Positions 17,465 through 23,851 of a DNA stretch of 64,000 bases are shown piece after piece. Positions within the stretch are counted from its first letter, which is position 1. Each line of letters starts with the position of its first letter. The translations under genes were made by a program, and so were the position numbers. Source of the DNA: Pararhizobium_B sp963838155 (GTDB lineage Bacteria; Pseudomonadota; Alphaproteobacteria; Rhizobiales; Rhizobiaceae); the NCBI GenBank assembly GCA_963838155.1, contig CAWIQE010000036.1:186001-250000 (forward strand), in the 5' to 3' direction. The notes under the pieces were generated by a model that did not search any database, was not told the DNA's origin, and worked only from the letters and a program-made list of their open reading frames with translations.

Positions 17465-18463
17465 ATGACCAAACCGCCATTGACGATCCGCCTCTGCGGC
17501 CCGCGCGGCTTCTGCGCCGGGGTCGACCGGGCCATCCAGATCGTGGTCCTGGCGCTGAAGCAATTCGGCGCCCCCGTCTATGTCCGCCACGAGATCGTCC
17601 ACAACCGCTATGTCGTCGAGGGGCTCGAGGCCAAGGGCGCGGTCTTCATCGAGGATCTCGACGAGATACCGGACGAACACCGCGGCCAGCCGGTCGTCTT
17701 CTCCGCCCACGGCGTCCCCAAATCGGTGCCGGCGGACGCCAGGCGGCTGAACCTCTTCTATCTGGACGCCACCTGCCCGCTGGTCTCCAAGGTGCACAAG
17801 CAGGCGCTGCGCCATCGCCGGCTCGGCCGCCACGTCGTCCTCATCGGCCATGCCGGCCATCCGGAGGTGATCGGCACGATGGGCCAGTTGCCCCCCGGCA
17901 GCGTCTCGCTGATCGAGACGGTCGACGACGCCGACCGCTACCGGCCGGACGATCCGTCCATGCTCGGCTACGTGACGCAGACGACCCTTTCCGTCGACGA
18001 TACCGCCGGCGTCGTCTCCAGGCTGCAGGAGCGTTTCCCCGCGCTCGCCGCGCCCGCCGCCGAGTCGATCTGCTACGCCACCACCAACCGCCAGGACTCC
18101 GTCAAGGAGGCGGCGCCGGGCTGCGATCTCTTCCTCGTGGTCGGGGCCCCGAATTCGTCGAATTCGCGCCGTCTCGTCGAAGTCGCCCGCCGCGCCGGCG
18201 CGGCGCGCGCGGCACTCGTCCAGCGGGCGGGGGACATCGACTGGACCTATGCCGGCGACGTTCGCACCGTCGGCCTGTCGGCGGGCGCCTCGGCGCCCGA
18301 AGTGCTCGTCGACGAGATCGTCGCCGCCTTCCGGGACCGCTTCGACGTGACGGTCGAGCTTGCCGAGACGGTCCGCGAGGACGAGCATTTCCCGGTCCAC
18401 CGGGAACTCCGGGACGTCGCGCTCACGGACGCCGACATGGCCTTCGTCAACGGGACCAACTGA
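17465..18463 (+). CDS. ispH: 4-hydroxy-3-methylbut-2-enyl diphosphate reductase
   Basis: Last enzyme of the MEP isoprenoid pathway; a [4Fe-4S] enzyme giving IPP and DMAPP. The 332-residue product has the three cluster cysteines in GPRGFCAGVDRAI, YLDATCPLVSKVHK and ESICYATTNRQ, and the conserved EIVHNRYVV and GAPNSSNSRRL stretches. ATG at 17465. It begins a run ispH-thrB-rnhA in which the genes are separated by 2 bases or overlap. Confidence 0.98.
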   Translation: MTKPPLTIRLCGPRGFCAGVDRAIQIVVLALKQFGAPVYVRHEIVHNRYVVEGLEAKGAVFIEDLDEIPDEHRGQPVVFSAHGVPKSVPADARRLNLFYLDATCPLVSKVHKQALRHRRLGRHVVLIGHAGHPEVIGTMGQLPPGSVSLIETVDDADRYRPDDPSMLGYVTQTTLSVDDTAGVVSRLQERFPALAAPAAESICYATTNRQDSVKEAAPGCDLFLVVGAPNSSNSRRLVEVARRAGAARAALVQRAGDIDWTYAGDVRTVGLSAGASAPEVLVDEIVAAFRDRFDVTVELAETVREDEHFPVHRELRDVALTDADMAFVNGTN

Positions 18464-18465
18464 CC

Positions 18466-19449
18466 TTGGCGGTCTACACCGACATCGGCGAGGACGAACT
18501 CGCCGCCTTCCTCGCCGACTATGCGCTCGGCGAGCTGAAATCCTACAAGGGCATCGCCGAGGGCGTCGAGAACTCGAATTTCCTGCTGCATCTCGCGGAC
18601 GGCAGCTACATCCTGACCCTCTACGAAAAGCGGGTCGCGCGCGACGACCTGCCGTTCTTCCTCGGCCTGATGGAGCACCTGGCCGGGAAGGGGCTGCGCT
18701 GCCCGCTCCCCATCCATCGCCGCGACGGTTCCCTGCTCGGCGAACTGGCCGGCCGTCCCGCCGCCGTCATTTCCTTCCTCGAAGGCATGTGGCTGCGCCG
18801 TCCGAAGGTCCAGCACTGCCGCGCCGTCGGCGGGGCGCTGGCCGGCATGCACAACGCCGGAGCCGATTTCCCGCTCGTGCGCCGCAACGCCTTGACGGTC
18901 GGCGACTGGCGTCCGCTCTGGGAGATGTCCCGGGACCGGGCCGACGCGGTCGAGCCCGGCCTCGTCAGCGACATCGCGCAGGAGCTCGATTTCCTGGAAG
19001 GCGCGTGGCCGGCGGGCCTGCCGTCCGGCGTCATCCACGCCGATTTGTTCCCGGACAACGTCTTCTTCCTGGGCGACAGGCTGTCGGGGCTGATCGACTT
19101 CTATTTCGCCTGCAACGACCTCCTGGCCTACGACGTCGCCGTCTGCCTCAACGCCTGGTGCTTCGAGAAGGACGGGTCGTTCAACATGACGAAGGGCATG
19201 GCCTTTCTCGGCGGCTACGACGCGGTGCGCCGCCTGACGCCTGCGGAGAGGGAGGCCCTGCCGGTCCTCGCCCGCGGAGCGGCGCTCCGCTTTTTCCTGA
19301 CCCGGCTCTACGACTGGCTGACGACGCCGGCGGGGGCGCTCGTGGTCAAGAAGGATCCGCTCGAATATTTGCGGCGGCTGCGTTTCCACCGGTCCATCGG
19401 ATCCGTCCGCGAATACGGCCTCGCACATCAGGGGGAGCGCGAGACATGA
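18466..19449 (+). CDS. thrB: Homoserine kinase (ThrB, aminoglycoside-phosphotransferase type)
   Basis: Phosphorylates homoserine in threonine synthesis. The 327-residue product is the APH-fold form of ThrB found in alphaproteobacteria, not the GHMP form. Visible motifs: ENSNFLLHLADGSYILTLYE (ATP-binding lobe), VIHADLFPDNVFF (catalytic loop) and GLIDFYFACND (Mg-binding). I chose TTG at 18466, two bases after the ispH stop, giving AVYTDIGEDELAAFLADYAL after the initiator, the usual N-terminus. The partner thrC lies at 28965-30362. Confidence 0.95.
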   Translation: MAVYTDIGEDELAAFLADYALGELKSYKGIAEGVENSNFLLHLADGSYILTLYEKRVARDDLPFFLGLMEHLAGKGLRCPLPIHRRDGSLLGELAGRPAAVISFLEGMWLRRPKVQHCRAVGGALAGMHNAGADFPLVRRNALTVGDWRPLWEMSRDRADAVEPGLVSDIAQELDFLEGAWPAGLPSGVIHADLFPDNVFFLGDRLSGLIDFYFACNDLLAYDVAVCLNAWCFEKDGSFNMTKGMAFLGGYDAVRRLTPAEREALPVLARGAALRFFLTRLYDWLTTPAGALVVKKDPLEYLRRLRFHRSIGSVREYGLAHQGERET

Positions 19450-19898
19450 AACACGTCGAGATATTCACCGACGGCGCCTGTTCCGGCAATCCGGGTCCCG
19501 GCGGCTGGGGCGCCATCCTGCGTCACGAAGGCAACGAGAGGGAACTGTCGGGCGGCGAAGCGCGGACCACCAACAACCGCATGGAACTGACGGCGGCCAT
19601 CGAGGCGCTCGGGGCGCTGAAGGAGCCCTGCAAGGTCGACCTCTACACCGATTCCAACTATGTCCGCGACGGCATCCGCGGCTGGATCGTCAACTGGAAG
19701 AAGAACGGCTGGAAGACCGCCGCGAAGAAGCCGGTGAAGAACGTCGAGCTCTGGCAGGCTCTCGACGCCGCGCGCCAGCGCCACGACATTCGCTGGCATT
19801 GGGTCAAGGGCCACGCCGGCCACCCGGAGAACGAGCGTGCCGACGAGCTGGCGCGGCTGGCGATGGCGCCCTTCAAGAGGAGGAGGGGCGCCGCCTGA
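19446..19898 (+). CDS. rnhA: Ribonuclease HI
   Basis: Degrades the RNA strand of RNA-DNA hybrids. The 150-residue product has the four catalytic carboxylates in EIFTDGACSGNPGPGGWG (Asp), NNRMELTAAIEAL (Glu), DLYTDSNYV (Asp) and HPENERADELA (Asp). The ATG overlaps the thrB stop (ATGA), so it is translated from the same message. Convergent with the peroxiredoxin gene. Confidence 0.98.
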   Translation: MKHVEIFTDGACSGNPGPGGWGAILRHEGNERELSGGEARTTNNRMELTAAIEALGALKEPCKVDLYTDSNYVRDGIRGWIVNWKKNGWKTAAKKPVKNVELWQALDAARQRHDIRWHWVKGHAGHPENERADELARLAMAPFKRRRGAA

Positions 19899-19914
19899 AC
19901 CGCGCCGGCCTTCG

Positions 19915-20400
19915 TCAGAGCTGGCCGATGATCTCGGCCGCCCCGGACTTCTCGACCGTTCCCGGCTTGTCCTCGACGTTGAGTTCCTTGACCACCCCGT
20001 CCTCGACGATCATCGAATAGCGCTTGGACCGGACGCCGAGTGTCCCGCCCGACAGGTCGGTCTCCATCCCGATCGCCTTGGTGAAGTCCGCGTTCCAGTC
20101 CGACAGGTAGCGGATCTTCCCGGCGCCGCCGGTCGCATCGGCCCACGCGCTCATGACGAAGGCGTCGTTGACGGAGACGACGGCGATCTCGTCGACGCCC
20201 TTGGCGAGGATCGTTTCGCGGTTCTCCAGGTAGCCCGGGAGGTGGTTGAGATGGCAGGTGGGCGTAAAGGCGCCCGGGACTGCGAAGAGCACGACGGTCT
20301 TGCCGCCGAAGAGCTCCTCTGCCGTCACTTCCTCCATTCCGTCCGCCGTGCGCTCCTTGAACGTCGCGCCGGGCAGTTTGCTGCCGACTGAAATCGTCAC
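19915..20400 (-). CDS. Peroxiredoxin (Prx5-like)
   Basis: Thiol peroxidase of 161 residues. The peroxidatic cysteine is in PGAFTPTCHLNHLPGY, and the fold is supported by KTVVLFAVPG, VVSVNDAFVMSAWAD and the C-terminal RYSMIVEDGVVKELNVED. This is the Prx5/AhpE-like type II peroxiredoxin found next to rnhA in many Hyphomicrobiales. No glutaredoxin domain is fused. Convergent with rnhA, 16 bases apart. Confidence 0.94.
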   Translation of the reverse strand: MTISVGSKLPGATFKERTADGMEEVTAEELFGGKTVVLFAVPGAFTPTCHLNHLPGYLENRETILAKGVDEIAVVSVNDAFVMSAWADATGGAGKIRYLSDWNADFTKAIGMETDLSGGTLGVRSKRYSMIVEDGVVKELNVEDKPGTVEKSGAAEIIGQL

Positions 20401-20460
20401 TCCGTATCTCCCTTGTTGTCCGGATAATCCGTAGATATGGCGCCGCCGGCCGCTGTCGAG

Positions 20461-20570
20461 AGCGCTTCCAGGAAAAGTGGAAACCGGTTTTCCGTCCGGA
20501 AGCGCGTCAAAACAATGAGATAGAGCGTGTCCGCGATTCCGTGAAGCGCGGACGGGCTCTAGCGGAAAGC
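20461..20570. repeat. Dispersed palindromic repeat, full copy
   Basis: Best-preserved copy with that at 56011: the first 46 bases are identical between the two. An 8-bp terminal inverted repeat, GCGCTTCC (20462-20469) and GGAAGCGC (20498-20505), encloses GAAAAGTGGAAACCGGTTTT-type sequence. A right arm TAGAGCGTGTCCGCGATTCC with a second hairpin (TCCGCG / CGCGGA) follows to about 20565. Lies between the peroxiredoxin and DsbD-like genes. Confidence 0.85.
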
Positions 20571-20586
20571 CGGCCTCCGGCGTGGT

Positions 20587-21438
20587 CTATTGAAGGGTCT
20601 TCGTCGTCTCGATGCTGTCCGGGCCGTCGCGCACGACCAGGTCGAAGCTCGGCGCGCCGGCCGGCGTCTCCGGCTTCGTCGTCACCGGTACCGAGAAGGT
20701 GGCTTCGGCGCCGCTCCGCGCCGTCAGCCGCGCCGGGGCGAGGGACCAGCCGGCCGGTCCGGCGACGAAGAGCTGCGGCGGCGGCCCGGCCGCTCCGTCC
20801 TCCGGCAGCCGGACGGTGACCGCGAGGCCGCTGCCGTCCCCGTCGAGGGAGACGCTTTGGACCGCGAAGGCGTCGCCGGGCGGCTTGGGAAGCGACGCGT
20901 AGGCCTCCGCGACCGTTACCGACTCGACGCTGCTCTTCGGCTGCGGCGGCCCCCCGGCGATCCTCAGGGAGAAATCCGCGCTCACCGGTATGCAGATGTC
21001 CTTGCACACGCCGATGAACAGCTTGGCCGCGAGCAGGCTGTCCGCGCCGGGCCGCGCCTGCCGGATCGTCAGCGGAAGCGCCACGGGGCGGTCGTAGCCG
21101 ATCGCCGTCAGTCCGCCCTCGTCGAGCGTCACCGGGGCGGGAAAGGCGAGCTCCGCCGAAGCGACGTTGCGGCTGCCCTTCGTGGAGAGTTGCGGCGGTA
21201 TCCCGCTTTCGCCCGGGTTTCGCCAATAGGTGGTCCAGCCGGGCTTCAGGTCGATGTCGACCGCAGCGCGCACGACGCCGTCGGGCCCGGGCGGCATCGA
21301 AACGATCCTGACGCGGCCGCCCATGCTGCCCACCCAGTCCGTGGTGGCGGCCCGCGCCGCCGGGGCAAGTCCGGCGATCGAGAGAGCGGCCAGAAGCAGC
21401 AAGGGGGCGGGGCGGGGCGGTCCGGCATTCCGTTTCAT
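20587..21438 (-). CDS. DsbD N-terminal-domain (thiol:disulfide interchange-like) periplasmic protein
   Basis: 283 residues with a Sec signal peptide (PLLLLAALSIAGLAPAARAA). The mature part resembles the alpha domain of DsbD/ScsB: VDIDLKPGWTTYWRNPGESG, FPAPVTLDEGGLTAIGYDRP and the pair of cysteines in FIGVCKDICIPVSADFSL. In DsbD this domain passes electrons to periplasmic partners; here it is a stand-alone secreted protein with no membrane or thioredoxin domain. I chose ATG at complement 21436-21438 (MKRNAG) over an upstream one 17 codons away, as it directly precedes the signal peptide. Confidence 0.85.
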   Translation of the reverse strand: MKRNAGPPRPAPLLLLAALSIAGLAPAARAATTDWVGSMGGRVRIVSMPPGPDGVVRAAVDIDLKPGWTTYWRNPGESGIPPQLSTKGSRNVASAELAFPAPVTLDEGGLTAIGYDRPVALPLTIRQARPGADSLLAAKLFIGVCKDICIPVSADFSLRIAGGPPQPKSSVESVTVAEAYASLPKPPGDAFAVQSVSLDGDGSGLAVTVRLPEDGAAGPPPQLFVAGPAGWSLAPARLTARSGAEATFSVPVTTKPETPAGAPSFDLVVRDGPDSIETTKTLQ

Positions 21439-21595
21439 GGCCACGGAACCTATCGGCGAGCGACGGACTTTGCCAGACCGTCGCGGCACCCGGCGGCATC
21501 ATTTCGGCGTGAACGCGGCCTGCGCAGACGGCCGGTCGGTCATGCGGCGCTCTTTTGCTCTTTTTCATTCTGCCGCGAATTGGTACGCTTGCGGG

Positions 21596-22204
21596 ATGGA
21601 CGCAACGCAGAATTCAGGCGGGATGAGTGAGCGGGGCTATCTCGATGGCCAGCTCCTCGTCGCCATGCCGGGGATGCTCGACGCGAATTTCGAGCGGACC
21701 GTCATCTATGTCTGCGCCCATTCCGAGGACGGGGCGATGGGGTTCATCCTGAACCGCGCCCGGGACATGAGCTTCCCCGATCTCCTGGTCCAGCTCGACC
21801 TGATCGAGGAGGAGGATGCCATCCGTCTTCCGGAAGAGATGCGCGACCTGCCGGTCCAGATCGGCGGCCCGGTCGACACGGGCCGCGGCTTCGTCCTGCA
21901 TTCGCACGACTATCTCGCGGATTCGACCATTCCGGTGAGCAGCGGCCTGTGCCTGACCGCCACAACGGACATCTTGAGGGCCATATCCGGCGGCAAGGGC
22001 CCGGAACAGGCGACCATGATGCTCGGATATGCGAGCTGGGCGCCGGGCCAGCTGGAGGACGAGATCGCCAAGAACGGCTGGCTGACCTGCCCGGCCCACG
22101 ACGAGATCGTCTTCGACCGCAATCTCACCGGCAAGTACGACAGCGTCCTCGCCTCGATGGGCATCAACCCGGCGATGCTGTCCATGTCGGCCGGCCACGC
22201 CTGA
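21596..22204 (+). CDS. YqgE/AlgH family protein
   Basis: 202 residues. Family hallmarks: YLDGQLLVAMPGMLDANFER, CAHSEDGAMGFILNRARDM, QIGGPVDTGRGFVLHS and the C-terminal MMLGYASWAPGQLEDEI. AlgH was first reported as an alginate regulator in Pseudomonas, but most members have no established function. The start is ATG at 21596 or an internal one at 21623 (MSERGYL); neither has a strong Shine-Dalgarno. Diverges from the DsbD-like gene. Confidence 0.93.
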   Translation: MDATQNSGGMSERGYLDGQLLVAMPGMLDANFERTVIYVCAHSEDGAMGFILNRARDMSFPDLLVQLDLIEEEDAIRLPEEMRDLPVQIGGPVDTGRGFVLHSHDYLADSTIPVSSGLCLTATTDILRAISGGKGPEQATMMLGYASWAPGQLEDEIAKNGWLTCPAHDEIVFDRNLTGKYDSVLASMGINPAMLSMSAGHA

Positions 22205-22310
22205 GCGCCACCGCGGTTCTCGGGCAGCCTTGAAGCGGCCGCCGGCAGCTGCTAGTGGGCCCGGTCTTCTCCGTTTCCCTCGCCGTCAACCGCCTGTGCG
22301 AGAACGCCCG

Positions 22311-23162
22311 ATGCCTCCATCGCATCTTTCTTCCGAGCCGGACGACCGGACGGTGTGCCGCCTGTTCCGCGAGCTGGCGCTCGAGGCCGGTCGTGAGATC
22401 ATGACCGTCTTCGAATCGACGATGGTCGTCGAGACCAAGAGCGACCGCACCCCGGTGACGGATGCGGACCGGAAGGCCGAGGCGGTCATCCTCGCCGGCC
22501 TCCGCGCTGAGCTGCCGGACCTGCCCCTGATCGCGGAGGAGGAATTCGCCGCCGGCCGGGCGGACGAGATCCCGGCGGAGACCTTCGTTCTCGTCGATCC
22601 CCTGGACGGCACACGGGAATTCGTGGACCGCCGCACCGAATTCACCGTCAACATCGCGCTGGTGCGCGACGGAAGCCCGGTGGTCGGCGTCGTCCTGGCC
22701 CCGGCGCGCGGCGTTCTCTACTGGGGCCACCCGGACGGCGCCGGCGCATGCGACGTGACCGCAAGCGGCGCCTCTGCCGACCGCGCCATCGGCGTGCGCG
22801 GCCTGCCTGCCTGCCCGACCGTTCTCGCCAGCCGCTCCCATCGATCGGCGGAGACCGACGCATTCGTCGCCGGCCTCGGCCGGGTGGAGACGGTCGCGGT
22901 CGGCTCTTCCCTGAAGTTCTGCCTGATCGCGGAAGGGCGGGCCGACATCTACCCGCGGTTCGGCCGCACGATGCAGTGGGACACGGCCGCCGGCGATGCG
23001 GTCCTGCGCGCGGCGGGCGGGGTGACGCTGACCGTCGCGGGCGCTCCCTTGCGCTACCCCACTGGCGAAACGGAACGCGGCCGCTTCGTCAATCCCGATT
23101 TCATCGCCTGCAGCGCCGCCGGCAAGCCATTCCTGGACAGCCTCGCGCGGCGCCGGACCTGA
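22311..23162 (+). CDS. cysQ: 3'(2'),5'-bisphosphate nucleotidase (CysQ-like)
   Basis: Inositol-monophosphatase-superfamily, Li-sensitive Mg phosphatase; CysQ removes the 3' phosphate of PAP/PAPS in sulfur assimilation. The 283-residue product has LPLIAEEEFAAG, the metal motif VLVDPLDGTREFVDRRTEF, and the C-terminal GRTMQWDTAAGDAVLRAAGG. The DPLDGT plus WDTAAG pattern fits CysQ better than inositol monophosphatase. It lies directly upstream of tRNA-Gln. Confidence 0.9.
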   Translation: MPPSHLSSEPDDRTVCRLFRELALEAGREIMTVFESTMVVETKSDRTPVTDADRKAEAVILAGLRAELPDLPLIAEEEFAAGRADEIPAETFVLVDPLDGTREFVDRRTEFTVNIALVRDGSPVVGVVLAPARGVLYWGHPDGAGACDVTASGASADRAIGVRGLPACPTVLASRSHRSAETDAFVAGLGRVETVAVGSSLKFCLIAEGRADIYPRFGRTMQWDTAAGDAVLRAAGGVTLTVAGAPLRYPTGETERGRFVNPDFIACSAAGKPFLDSLARRRT

Positions 23163-23238
23163 CGCATTCCGGCCCCACCGACCGGCTTCAGGCTTGTGGA
23201 GTCCGGAGCCGTTTGCTATCGCGTCCTTTCACGGAAGT

Positions 23239-23312
23239 TGGGGCGTAGCCAAGCGGTAAGGCAGCGGTTTTTGGTACCGCCATCCCTGGTTCGAATCCAG
23301 GCGCCCCAGCCA
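23239..23312 (+). tRNA. tRNA-Gln (anticodon TTG)
   Basis: A complete cloverleaf of 74 nucleotides including encoded CCA. Acceptor stem TGGGGCG pairs with CGCCCCA, discriminator G; the anticodon stem GCGGT/ACCGC encloses the loop TTTTGGT with anticodon TTG at positions 34-36; the T arm is CCTGG TTCGAAT CCAGG. Coordinates run from T23239 to the terminal A23312. Confidence 0.97.
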
Positions 23313-23374
23313 TCGCAGCCATGTCGGTTGCCGGACGGGCAGCCGGCCTGCCGGCACGGGCGACACCCTCGGGC

Positions 23375-23839
23375 ATGGCCATGGACAAAGAACTGATTGC
23401 GCGGATACGGGCCGCTTTCGACGCCGCGCCTGCGCCCGCGGACGACGAACTGCTGCACCCGCAATGCATGGACGATTGCGATGTCCTGCAGTTCTACGGA
23501 GGGCTCCGCTGGCAGGACATGACGGACGAGATGGTGGTCTACAACTACGCCGCTCCGACCGTCTTCAGCCCCAAGGCGTTCCGCCACTATCTCCCGGCCT
23601 ATCTGATATGGGCGCTCGGCCATCCCGACAGTCCGGAATACGCCGGCGAGGCGATCCTGCGCGCCCTCGATCCCGGCACGGACGCGGAATTGCTGCACGA
23701 CTTCCGCAAATCCCACTTCGATGCCCTCGACCCGGAGCAGGTCGCCGTCGTCAAGGCGTTTCTCTGGGCGATGAGCGCCCGTCCGTCGCTGGCGGAATAC
23801 GCCGACGCCGCGCTGGTCAACCACTGGATCGACGCCTGA
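23375..23839 (+). CDS. DUF6714-like hypothetical protein
   Basis: About 154 residues, no signal or membrane segment. It contains CDVLQFYGGLRWQDMTDEMV, FSPKAFRHYLPAYLIWALG and VKAFLWAMSARP, resembling a DUF6714-type protein seen in scattered proteobacteria; the function is unknown. ATG at 23375 (MAMDKELIA) or 23381; the frame is open back to 23321, immediately after the tRNA. Convergent with the GGDEF-EAL gene, 12 bases apart. Confidence 0.75.
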   Translation: MAMDKELIARIRAAFDAAPAPADDELLHPQCMDDCDVLQFYGGLRWQDMTDEMVVYNYAAPTVFSPKAFRHYLPAYLIWALGHPDSPEYAGEAILRALDPGTDAELLHDFRKSHFDALDPEQVAVVKAFLWAMSARPSLAEYADAALVNHWIDA

Positions 23840-23851
23840 GGGCGGGCGGCC

